From assembly GCA_947502835.1 (NCBI GenBank), contig CANNBJ010000002.1, positions 333,850-397,849 on the forward strand: a DNA stretch of 64,000 nt, read 5' to 3'. The position numbers were made by a program, and so were the translations under genes. Of the stretch, positions 50,445 to 58,178 are shown piece after piece. Source of the stretch: Bdellovibrionales bacterium. GTDB taxonomy: Bacteria; Bdellovibrionota; UBA1018; CAIMNF01. The number at the start of each line of letters is the position of its first letter. Within the stretch, counting starts at the first letter, position 1. The notes under the pieces were generated by a model. It worked only from the letters and a program-made list of their open reading frames with translations, searched no databases and was not told the origin of the DNA.

Positions 50445-51812
50445 CTATTCGGACTTCCAGGCCGCCATTTTCTCGGTCATGTAAGTCACAAGCTTTTCAG
50501 CGGGGATCCGCTCTTGGGTCATTCCATCGCGTTCACGAATGGTGACGGTCTGATCGGTGAGGCCGTCGTAGTCGACGGTCACGCAGAACGGAGTTCCGAT
50601 CTCATCCTGCCGGCGATAGCGCTTTCCGATCGTGCCGCCTTCATCATAGGTGGCGCGGAAGTGCTTCTTCAGATTTGCATACACCTTGTCGGTCAGCTCC
50701 ATGAGTTCAGGCTTTTTCATGAGCGGAAATACGGCCACTTTGTAGGGCGCAAGGTTCGGATGAAGCTTCAGCACCGTGCGCTCGCCCTCGAGCCGGTAAG
50801 CATCGCACAGGGTTGCAAGAAGCGCCCGATCACAACCTACCGAGGTCTCGATCACGTAGGGAATGTATTTTTCCTTGGCTGCTTCATCAAAATATTCGCA
50901 CTTCTTGCCCGAGAACTCCTGATGGCGCTTGAGATCAAAGTCAGAGCGGTTGTGGATTCCCTCGATCTCCTGCCAGCCGATTGGAAACTGATACTCGACA
51001 TCAAACGCCGCGCGCGCATAGTGGGCAAGCTCACCCGGCCCGTGCTGATGGAAGCGAAGTTTTGAGCGGCGCAATCCGTTTGCAAGGTGCCAGTCAATTC
51101 GGGTCTGCTTCCACTTCTCAAACCACTCCATGTCGCTGCCGGGTTTTACAAAAAACTGCATCTCCATTTGCTCGAACTCGCGCGTTCTGAAGATAAAGTT
51201 CCCCGGTGTGATCTCGTTCCGGAATGCCTTTCCGATCTGTGCGATCCCGAAAGGGATCTTTTGGCGTGAGCTTTGTTGAACGTTCTCAAAGTTCACGAAA
51301 ATCCCCTGTGCGGTTTCGGGGCGGAGGTACACAACGCTTGCTGAATCCTCGAGAGGTCCCATGAAGGTCTTGAACATCAAATTGAACTGGCGTGGTTCGG
51401 TGAGCTGGCACTCGCCGTGCTGGCCCGGGCGAAGTGAGCTTTTCTTGCCGCAGTTTGCGTGTTCGAGTTTGTCGGCGCGAAAGCGTCCCTTGCAGGTTTT
51501 ACAATCGACAAGCGGATCCACAAATCCTTCGACATGCCCGGATGCTTCCCAAGTGCGAGGGTGCATGAGGATTGAGGCATCGATGCCTTCGACATCATCC
51601 CGATCGGTCATTGCGCGCCACCAGGAATCCTTGATGTTGAGCTTGAGTTGGACGCCGAGCGGACCGTAGTCCCAGCACGAGCCGATCCCGCCGTAAATTT
51701 CAGAGGAGGGGAAGATGAATCCCCTGCGTTTGCACAAGGACACGAGGTCCTGGAAGCTCTCGAGTTCCTTGGATTCTACCTTGGCTGAAGTGATATGGGG
51801 AGTTTCGCTCAT
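50445..51812 (-). CDS. glyQS: Glycyl-tRNA synthetase, single-chain (GlyQS)
   Basis: 455 residues, class II alpha2-type enzyme rather than the bacterial alpha-beta tetramer. Visible parts: N-terminal [28 protein letters not shown] in pieces, [19 protein letters not shown] (motif 2 region), [37 protein letters not shown] and the C-terminal anticodon-binding domain ([11 protein letters not shown]). A CxxC-x-C zinc-like insert lies near residue 95-120. It stands alone, followed by a shared terminator. Confidence 0.95.
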   Translation of the reverse strand: MSETPHITSAKVESKELESFQDLVSLCKRRGFIFPSSEIYGGIGSCWDYGPLGVQLKLNIKDSWWRAMTDRDDVEGIDASILMHPRTWEASGHVEGFVDPLVDCKTCKGRFRADKLEHANCGKKSSLRPGQHGECQLTEPRQFNLMFKTFMGPLEDSASVVYLRPETAQGIFVNFENVQQSSRQKIPFGIAQIGKAFRNEITPGNFIFRTREFEQMEMQFFVKPGSDMEWFEKWKQTRIDWHLANGLRRSKLRFHQHGPGELAHYARAAFDVEYQFPIGWQEIEGIHNRSDFDLKRHQEFSGKKCEYFDEAAKEKYIPYVIETSVGCDRALLATLCDAYRLEGERTVLKLHPNLAPYKVAVFPLMKKPELMELTDKVYANLKKHFRATYDEGGTIGKRYRRQDEIGTPFCVTVDYDGLTDQTVTIRERDGMTQERIPAEKLVTYMTEKMAAWKSE

Positions 51813-52066
51813 GGAAGAAAGGCTAGCATAAGGCCGGGTTTTGGAAAAGGTCGAGAATGGATCAATCTCTAAAGAGTTGAGTGAACTAGGGATTGAGACG
51901 AAATTATCATGATTTAAAGCTCAATCTTGCCGATTCCATCATTGAAGGACCCCATAGCTCAGATGGGAAAAGCTGTGTATCAGGAACTAGCTTACGGTGT
52001 TTTGCCAAATGATCGTGTGGATTCGCTCTGCCCTGAGGTGTTCTTTTCGAAGTCAGCGTAAGGGGG

Positions 52067-53203
52067 TCATCCGAAATCGACCTCCACAAGCCAAGGAATC
52101 AAGGGCTCCACCTCGATTCCGTCCTTGGTGCTGAAAGGCCGGCTTAGCCCCTTTACCAGTTGGATTTGCCTGAGAGATGGATTCAGTGATTTCAGGTGAG
52201 GGTAAAAAATCCCAAAATTCCTGGATGCTTCCTGATCACTCGTTTTTACTTCAATCATGGAAATGGGTTTTCGATCATTGCAAATGAGAAAATCAATCTC
52301 ATGGTGGAATTTATCCTGAAGGTAGTGAAGCGAGTAGTTCTCGCCATCGCGGTCATTTCGAAGCAAAAGCTCCTTATGGAGCGCAAGCGCAACCAAATTC
52401 TCGAGTCTTGCACCCGGGTCCTTGATTCTTGGATAATCAAAGAGGTAATATTTCGGAGCTTTTTTAAGCGAGTACTTCAAATTTTTTGAAAAGGGGCTGA
52501 CCTTAAACAATGTATAGGAGTTCTCGAGCCAAGTGAGCCAGCGTTTGATCGATTTATCATCGGTCTGAAGGTCTTCGCGAAGCGAGTTGTGGCTTAAAGG
52601 TGAAGCGACTCGTTCCTTCATCAGCTCAAAAAGAAGCTCAATGTCCGTGATTCGGCGTACGGCCTCAAGCTCCGGAAGGTCTTGCCGGATCATGACATCG
52701 AGGTGGGTCTTGCGCCAACGTTTGTATTCAGCTTCTGAGCCGGATAGGTAGGGTTCAGGGAAGCCACTTAAGTTCCAGAGCTTCTCGAATTTTTTCTCCG
52801 GTGATTCTGACCCGTAATCTTTCAGTTCCTTTAGATCCAAGGGCATGAGTTGGTATTCTAAGTATCGTCCTGCCATGGAGTCGCCTACCTTTTTGAAGGT
52901 ATTGAGCTTTGCACTTCCTGTGACCAGAATCTGATTCTTCTTCTCAGTGTCGGCGATCCCCTTGAGCCAGCGTTTCCAATTCTTCATTTTATGAATCTCA
53001 TCGAAAACCCAGAGGCTCTTCTTCCGATCCCATTGGACCGAAAGGATTTTCCTTCGATCCTCGAGACGATCATAATTTAAATATTCAAAAGATTTATCAA
53101 GGAGCGTGGAGAGGGTTGTTTTACCTACTTGTCTTGGACCGGACAAAAGAACAATTTTTTTTTGGAGATCCTTTAAAAGCAGGGGTGCGAGGTATCTTTT
53201 CAT
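52067..53203 (-). CDS. AAA_14 / DUF4143 ATPase
   Basis: 378 residues. Walker A GPRQVGKTT (about 21-29), Walker B LWVFDEIHK (about 65-72), sensor region QILVTGSAKL, then a DUF4143 C-terminal domain (about 190-330) with the PD-(D/E)xK-like segment EIDFLICNDRKPISMIEVKTS. This family is widespread on mobile or variable loci; its function is unknown. The gene is visibly more AT-rich than its surroundings and stands behind two palindromes, consistent with lateral transfer. The 254 bp downstream (51813-52066) hold only a weak 44-codon frame (51927-52061). Confidence 0.88.
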   Translation of the reverse strand: MKRYLAPLLLKDLQKKIVLLSGPRQVGKTTLSTLLDKSFEYLNYDRLEDRRKILSVQWDRKKSLWVFDEIHKMKNWKRWLKGIADTEKKNQILVTGSAKLNTFKKVGDSMAGRYLEYQLMPLDLKELKDYGSESPEKKFEKLWNLSGFPEPYLSGSEAEYKRWRKTHLDVMIRQDLPELEAVRRITDIELLFELMKERVASPLSHNSLREDLQTDDKSIKRWLTWLENSYTLFKVSPFSKNLKYSLKKAPKYYLFDYPRIKDPGARLENLVALALHKELLLRNDRDGENYSLHYLQDKFHHEIDFLICNDRKPISMIEVKTSDQEASRNFGIFYPHLKSLNPSLRQIQLVKGLSRPFSTKDGIEVEPLIPWLVEVDFG

Positions 53204-53210
53204 AAATCTA

Positions 53211-53276
53211 TTTTCGGCTCTAACGCCGAAAAAGTAAATAAAAATTCGGTGTATAGACCGAAAAAGTAAAGAGCCG
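53211..53276 (-). promoter_or_regulatory. Paired palindromic operators upstream of AAA_14 gene
   Basis: Palindrome A is TTTTCGGC-TCTAAC-GCCGAAAA (53211-53232). Palindrome B has core TTCGGT-GTATAG-ACCGAA (53245-53262). Both follow TTCGGY-N6-RCCGAA and each is followed by the direct repeat CCGAAAAAGTAAA (53226-53238 and 53258-53270, period 32). A lies 8 bp before the start codon, so a bound protein would block translation start or transcription. The outer pair CGGCTC/GAGCCG is also inverted. Confidence 0.65.
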
Positions 53277-53388
53277 ATTCAGCAGGGGTGTCACCGAAAG
53301 CGACTCGAGCTTCGAGTGGCGTAATCCCTCGATTTATCGCGGCTATAAACAAAATAAAAAAATCCGCGTAGGTCATAAAGTACACATC

Positions 53389-53423
53389 TTGCAAGCGGCG
53401 GCGGCGGCGGCGGCGGCGATAAT
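53389..53423 (+). promoter_or_regulatory. Promoter with GCG triplet repeat in the spacer
   Basis: TTGCAA (53389-53394, -35-like) and GATAAT (53418-53423, -10-like) flank eight tandem GCG units. The present spacer is 23 nt; six units would give 17 nt. An A-rich stretch lies just upstream. The driven gene would be 53471-53833, with start of transcription near 53430. Confidence 0.5.
53395..53418 (+). repeat. (GCG)8 triplet tract
   Basis: Eight perfect GCG units in an otherwise AT-rich intergenic region. Such tracts change length by slippage. Confidence 0.95.
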
Positions 53424-53470
53424 TTAAGAAATGTATTTGATCCCTTCAGGGGAAGAGAAAGGAACTTAAG

Positions 53471-53833
53471 ATGAAGCGAGCGGTATTTGGTTTGGTGTGG
53501 GTTTTGATAATGGGGAGCGGGGGAAATGCGAATGCTGCTTTTTTTGGGTTGTTTGGAGGGGATGAGGCGGTGCCGAGTGAGCCCGGCGATCTTGTTGAGA
53601 AGTGTGACCCCAAATCTGGTTTCATGGGGATGTATGATTCCAGTGGAGTTCTCGTGAGTATATTAAATACGCCGTGTGTTTCGAAAAGACCTTGGTTTTG
53701 CTCTGATAAAAACAAAGATCCACCCGAGGTGTATCAAAGTGGTCATTGTACGGATGATAACCCCAATCCCAATAATAATTGTGGAGCTTTGAAGAATAAA
53801 TGCGAGGGTACAGGGTTGACATTTAGTAGTTGA
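53471..53833 (+). CDS. Small secreted six-cysteine protein
   Basis: 120 residues. ATG preceded by AAAGGA at 7-nt spacing. Signal peptide MKRAVFGLVWVLIMGSGGNANA, mature part about 98 residues with six cysteines (KCDPKSG, TPCVSK, WFCSDK, GHCTDD, NNCGAL, NKCEGT), enough for three disulfides. Asn/Asp/Pro-rich near the end. No family recognised. A strong terminator follows, so the gene is a single unit; with the repeat-bearing promoter and AT-rich base use it looks like an accessory, possibly switchable, surface or effector protein. Confidence 0.75.
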   Translation: MKRAVFGLVWVLIMGSGGNANAAFFGLFGGDEAVPSEPGDLVEKCDPKSGFMGMYDSSGVLVSILNTPCVSKRPWFCSDKNKDPPEVYQSGHCTDDNPNPNNNCGALKNKCEGTGLTFSS

Positions 53834-53846
53834 GAGCTTTGAAGTT

Positions 53847-53892
53847 GAATCACAAGCAGGAAGTAACTGCTTGTGATTCACAGATTTTTTCG
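53847..53892 (+). terminator. Rho-independent terminator
   Basis: GAATCACAAGCAG (53847-53859) pairs perfectly with CTGCTTGTGATTC (53867-53879), followed by a six-T run at 53885-53890. Confidence 0.85.
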
Positions 53893-53975
53893 TTTCTTTC
53901 GCTTTCCAATCCATCAGCAAGGATAACGATTGCTTCCGAGCATTTCAGTTGCACTGTCGGCCATGAAAATCCGTC

Positions 53976-54932
53976 TCACTCCTCATCCCAAAGCAGCTGA
54001 ATCACGGTCTGGCCCACGACCTTCAGCGTGGTGCGCGAGATGAACTCCGAGGTGTCTTTCCGGGTGTGCCACTCGGGCGGGAATCGGCCCTCCTCGGTCA
54101 TGTGAATCAGGTCCACCACCGGAACTCCCAAGCCGTCACTCAGATAGATGTGGTCATCCACCACGGGGCCAATAAAGGATTTTGGAAAATAATCCTGAAA
54201 GCCGAGTTTATGTGCGGCCTTTTGAATGCGCTCGATGACCGCGCCCGCACGTTGAATGGAATAGATCTCGGCCGGGAATGTGGCGCCGATCCTGCCAACC
54301 ATGTCGAAATTGATTCCAAACTTTGGCTTGTAGCCCTGAGGAATCGGATTTGCGGCAAAGTGCTGCGTGCCCAGGCAATAGCTTTTCGGAATCGAGGGCG
54401 TGCCCCAGTCCTCGGCATCAAGAAACAGGAAATCCACTCCGAACGGAAGCTCGCGTCCCTGAAGTGCCTTCGCAATTCCGAGCAGCACCACTACGCCACT
54501 TCCACCGTCATTTACGGCAGGGACCGGGAGCTTACGAAGTTTCGGATCGGTTTCCTGATCGGCATACGGGCGTGCATCCCAATGTGCCGAGAGCATGAAG
54601 CGCGTTTTTGCGCCGGGGTTCACCCTGCCGATCAGATTTCGAATCGGAATTTGATGGCCATCATGGGTTTTTGCAGAGGTCTTTTGCTCAAGAACTTCGG
54701 CCCCCGCCGCCTTTAGGGTGGATGTGATCCAGTCTCCGGTCGCAGTACTTTCCTTGCTCCCGGGCACCGCAGGGCCCAGTTTTTCGTAGGTCAGGATCTG
54801 TTCGAAGGCTGCGTTCTCATCAAAAACAGGGGCTGTGCCCTTTTTTTTGGCTTTTGAAAAAAAAGGAAGCTCACAGGCGGAAAGAAGGGTGAGGGAGAGG
54901 AGTGAGAAACCGATGAATGTGCGCGAAGTCAT
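53976..54932 (-). CDS. M28-family lipoprotein peptidase / glutaminyl cyclase-like
   Basis: 318 residues from the ATG that overlaps the DUF962 stop (ATGA). Lipobox LLSAC near residue 20. The zinc fold is clear: SAHWDARPYAD (His, Asp region), AVNDGGSGVVVLLGIAKAL (bridging Asp), FLFLDAEDWG (Glu-Asp) and a late HMTEEGRFPPEWHTRKDT, whose WHT..DT is typical of glutaminyl cyclases of the M28 clan. So it either trims amino acids or cyclises N-terminal Gln in the periplasm. Two 8-nt homopolymers lie in the codons after the lipobox (54841-54848, 54857-54864). Confidence 0.85.
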   Translation of the reverse strand: MTSRTFIGFSLLSLTLLSACELPFFSKAKKKGTAPVFDENAAFEQILTYEKLGPAVPGSKESTATGDWITSTLKAAGAEVLEQKTSAKTHDGHQIPIRNLIGRVNPGAKTRFMLSAHWDARPYADQETDPKLRKLPVPAVNDGGSGVVVLLGIAKALQGRELPFGVDFLFLDAEDWGTPSIPKSYCLGTQHFAANPIPQGYKPKFGINFDMVGRIGATFPAEIYSIQRAGAVIERIQKAAHKLGFQDYFPKSFIGPVVDDHIYLSDGLGVPVVDLIHMTEEGRFPPEWHTRKDTSEFISRTTLKVVGQTVIQLLWDEE

Positions 54933-55396
54933 GTGCTTGGTTTGTAGTAGCCGATGATCCAGGAAAAAATCCACATGGGCCCGATGAAGATGTGTTCAAG
55001 TGACGTTAAGAACGCCGGCGATTTCTTTTCATAAACGAAATGTCCGAGCAACTGAAACACCCAGCCGGCCACCTGAAGGGCGATCAAGATGTTCATGGGC
55101 ACGTGTCTGGACCAAAGATAATTCACATAGCAAAACAAGGTGAAGGGGATCCCGAGCTTCCAATCCACCTTGAGCGAGAAAGTCGCTCCAGCAAGAAGCA
55201 GAACCACGCCGAGATCAACCGGAAAGAGACTCTCCGGAGATGGGCTCCAGAGCACCACATGCGAGAGCAGGCCCAAGAGACTGAACAGTACGAAGGGAAT
55301 TCCAATGAAGTGAGTGGCCTTGTTGCCCTTGGTGCGATGGTACTGCTCGTAGTCCTTGAAGTAGATCATGAGGGCTGAAGTGGGAAGTGTGGTCAT
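54929..55396 (-). CDS. DUF962 / Mpo1-like membrane protein
   Basis: 155 residues with four hydrophobic helices. DYEQYHRTKGNKATHFIGIPFVLFSL in pieces carries the His/Asn pattern of DUF962 (yeast Mpo1, a dioxygenase acting on 2-hydroxy fatty acids), with a further His near LLGHFVYEKKSPAFL. A similar iron-dependent lipid activity is possible but not shown. It precedes the M28 gene with a 4-nt overlap. Confidence 0.85.
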   Translation of the reverse strand: MTTLPTSALMIYFKDYEQYHRTKGNKATHFIGIPFVLFSLLGLLSHVVLWSPSPESLFPVDLGVVLLLAGATFSLKVDWKLGIPFTLFCYVNYLWSRHVPMNILIALQVAGWVFQLLGHFVYEKKSPAFLTSLEHIFIGPMWIFSWIIGYYKPST

Positions 55397-55504
55397 GTGG
55401 CAAGTCTAGCCAACGCCCATGGATTGGGCAAGGCGCTCTAAAAGAAAACCGTTGAGCCCAAATTGCTTGCGGGGGCCAAGCGCCTCCAGTAAGTTGATTG
55501 CCTT

Positions 55505-58174
55505 ATGACAGGCGCACAAATCCGCAAGATCTTCCTCGATTATTTCAAGAAGAACGGCCACACCGTGGTCGAGAGTTCCTCGCTCGTTCCCTCAAACGAT
55601 CCGACGCTCATGTTCACAACGGCCGGAATGGTCCAGTTCAAGGATGTGTTCCTCGGTAAAGACCCGCGCCCCTACACACGGGCCTCGTCCTCCCAAAAGT
55701 GTGTGCGTGCAGGTGGCAAGCACAATGACCTTGAGAACGTAGGCTTCACTGCCCGTCACCATACTTTCTTTGAGATGCTCGGAAACTTCTCGTTCGGGGA
55801 CTATTTCAAAAAAGAGGCGATCCATTTTGCGTGGGAGCTCGTCACAAAAGAGCTGAAGCTCCCAAAAGATCGCCTCTATGTGACGGTGTTTGAGACCGAC
55901 GATGAGGCAGCCGAGATCTGGCACAAGCAGGAAGGCGTGCCCCTCGATCGCATTTACCGTTTCGGGGAAAAAGACAACTTCTGGGCCATGGGCGACACCG
56001 GCCCCTGCGGACCTTGCACCGAGCTCTTCATTGATCGCGGTGAAAAATACGGGTGTGGCAAACCCACCTGCAAAATGGGCTGTGATTGCGACCGGTACAT
56101 GGAATTCTGGAACCTCGTGTTCATGCAGTATGATCGCGATGCAAGCGGCAAGCTGAATCCGCTCCCCAAGCCTTCGGTCGATACGGGCGCGGGTCTTGAG
56201 CGTCTGGCCTCGATTCTTCAGGATGTGGATACCAATTACGACACTGACATGTTTGTCGAGATCATCGGTAAAATTTCAAAACTTGCAAACAAGCCTTATT
56301 TGCCGAAGACCAAAGATGAATCGGTATTCTCTTTCCGTGTGATCGCCGATCATGCGCGCGCGACCACCTTTCTGATTTCGGACGGCGTGATGCCTTCGAA
56401 CGAAGGACGGGGTTATGTGCTTCGCCGGATCATGAGGCGGGCGATTCGTCACGGTCGCAAGCTTGGTTTTTCCGGGCCGTTTTTGCATCAGTGCTGCGGC
56501 TATGTGATCGATCAGATGAAAGAAGCGTTTCCGGATCTTGCCGAAAAGCGTGCTTTCATCGAGCGCGCAGTGATGGCCGAGGAGGAGCAATTCTTCAAGA
56601 CCCTCGATCGCGGCCTCGTACTCTTGGATGAGGAGCTGAAAAAGCTTCAGGATAAAAAGACGCTTTCGGGTGCGGTTGCTTTCACGCTGTATGACACATT
56701 TGGATTTCCGCTGGACCTGACCCGCACCATCTGTGAGGAGCGCGGCATTTCTGTCGATGAAAAGGGATTCGAAACCCACATGGAAAAGCAGCGCGAGGAA
56801 TCGCGCAAGCACTGGAAGGGCACGGGCGATCAGGTGCTGGCGGCCGAGTGGTACCAGCTTACAGATCAGCTGAAAAAGGCAGGCAAGCTTCCGGAGTTTG
56901 TGGGCTATGAACATCTCGAGGCAACGGGCGAAACTCTTGCCGTGATTCCGTCGCAAGCCGAAGACGGATCTTTGCTCACACTTGCAGTTTTCTCGAAGAC
57001 TCCGTTTTACGGCGAGTCGGGCGGGCAGACCGGTGACCGGGGTCGCGTGCGGTCCGAAAAGGGTGACTTCGAGGGTGAGGTGGTCGATGTACAAAGGCCA
57101 GTGCCCGAGTTGATCGTGGCACACCTGAAACCAAAGCGCGGAATCCTCAAGGTGGGCGATCGCGTTGTTCAGACCGTGGAATCGGATACTCGCGCGCTTA
57201 CCGCCCGGAACCACACGGCTACTCATATGCTCCAGTGGGCGCTTCGCTCGGTGCTTGGCAATCATGTGAAGCAGGCGGGGTCGCTTGTGACGCCTGAACT
57301 TTTGCGGTTTGATTTCTCCCACTTCCAGGCTCTTGCTCCTGAAGAGCTTCAAAAAGTGGAAAACCTCGTCAACGAGAAGATCTGGGGCGGAGACGCCGTG
57401 AAGAAGCAGGTCATGAACAAGGATCAAGCGATTCAGGCCGGCGCGATCGCATTCTTCGGCGAAAAGTACGGTGACGCGGTCCGGGTTGTGTCGGTGGGTG
57501 ATTACTCAACCGAACTTTGTGGTGGCACTCACGTCGATCAGAGTTCCGATATTCATCTCTTCAAGATTGCATCCGAAGCGGGCATTGCAGCCGGAGTACG
57601 AAGGATCATCGCCTACACCTCAAAAGGCGCCTTCCAGTACCTTCGCGATCAGGACCAAAAGTTGAAGAATCTTCGTGATCAAGTGAAGGCTTCTTCGGTC
57701 GATGAGATTGGAAACAAGATCGATCGCATGATCGAAGAACAGCGGGAGCTCAAGAAACAAATCGAAAAACTCCAAGCATCCCAGCAGGGTGCCGAGATCG
57801 AAGAGTTGCTCAAAATCGCAAAAGAGATTTCAGGAGTGCGGGTGATTGCCGGAATGGTGGAGCCTGCATCCGATGGAATGAAAAAGCTTCGCGAGATGGC
57901 GGATCGGATCAAGCAAAAGGATGCAGCATCGGTTGCCATTCTCGGAATCAAGGAGATGGGCGAGGCCGGGGAAAAGCCATACCTCGTGGTTGCGGTCGGA
58001 GCCAAGGTGAGCGGTGTGCATGCGGGTGAGATCATCAAAGGGTCCGCCGACAAATTCGGAGGCAAGGGCGGCGGGAAGCCTGATTTTGCCCAAGCTGGTG
58101 GAACCAGGGTGGATCAACTTCAATCCGCGATCGACGCTGCAAAAGGGATCGTTCTCGAAAAGCTCGGGAGGTAG
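55505..58174 (+). CDS. alaS: Alanyl-tRNA synthetase
   Basis: 889 residues, normal length. Class II catalytic domain (SSLVPSNDPTLMFTTAGM in pieces, RRIMRRAIRHGRKLG), editing domain with zinc motifs NHTATHMLQ and ELCGGTHV, a coiled-coil and the C-Ala domain rich in Gly/Lys (GGKGGGKPDFAQAGG). The extra cysteine cluster CGKPTCKMGCDCD near residue 180 is seen in many alaS. The oligopeptide-binding lipoprotein gene follows after 4 bp. Confidence 0.97.
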   Translation: MTGAQIRKIFLDYFKKNGHTVVESSSLVPSNDPTLMFTTAGMVQFKDVFLGKDPRPYTRASSSQKCVRAGGKHNDLENVGFTARHHTFFEMLGNFSFGDYFKKEAIHFAWELVTKELKLPKDRLYVTVFETDDEAAEIWHKQEGVPLDRIYRFGEKDNFWAMGDTGPCGPCTELFIDRGEKYGCGKPTCKMGCDCDRYMEFWNLVFMQYDRDASGKLNPLPKPSVDTGAGLERLASILQDVDTNYDTDMFVEIIGKISKLANKPYLPKTKDESVFSFRVIADHARATTFLISDGVMPSNEGRGYVLRRIMRRAIRHGRKLGFSGPFLHQCCGYVIDQMKEAFPDLAEKRAFIERAVMAEEEQFFKTLDRGLVLLDEELKKLQDKKTLSGAVAFTLYDTFGFPLDLTRTICEERGISVDEKGFETHMEKQREESRKHWKGTGDQVLAAEWYQLTDQLKKAGKLPEFVGYEHLEATGETLAVIPSQAEDGSLLTLAVFSKTPFYGESGGQTGDRGRVRSEKGDFEGEVVDVQRPVPELIVAHLKPKRGILKVGDRVVQTVESDTRALTARNHTATHMLQWALRSVLGNHVKQAGSLVTPELLRFDFSHFQALAPEELQKVENLVNEKIWGGDAVKKQVMNKDQAIQAGAIAFFGEKYGDAVRVVSVGDYSTELCGGTHVDQSSDIHLFKIASEAGIAAGVRRIIAYTSKGAFQYLRDQDQKLKNLRDQVKASSVDEIGNKIDRMIEEQRELKKQIEKLQASQQGAEIEELLKIAKEISGVRVIAGMVEPASDGMKKLREMADRIKQKDAASVAILGIKEMGEAGEKPYLVVAVGAKVSGVHAGEIIKGSADKFGGKGGGKPDFAQAGGTRVDQLQSAIDAAKGIVLEKLGR

Positions 58175-58178
58175 GGGC

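Noticed and set aside
51949..52000. CCCCATAGCTCAGATGGG looked like the start of a tRNA
   Set aside because: No matching acceptor 3' strand, anticodon arm or T arm follows.
51927..52061. 44-codon plus-strand frame between glyQS and the AAA_14 gene
   Set aside because: It starts at TTG just after a stop, without a ribosome site. It may be a gene remnant but nothing supports a product.
53200..53394. 64-residue frame overlapping the AAA_14 start by ATGA
   Set aside because: It runs straight through both palindromes, has no ribosome site and an unconvincing product. The ATGA overlap looks accidental.
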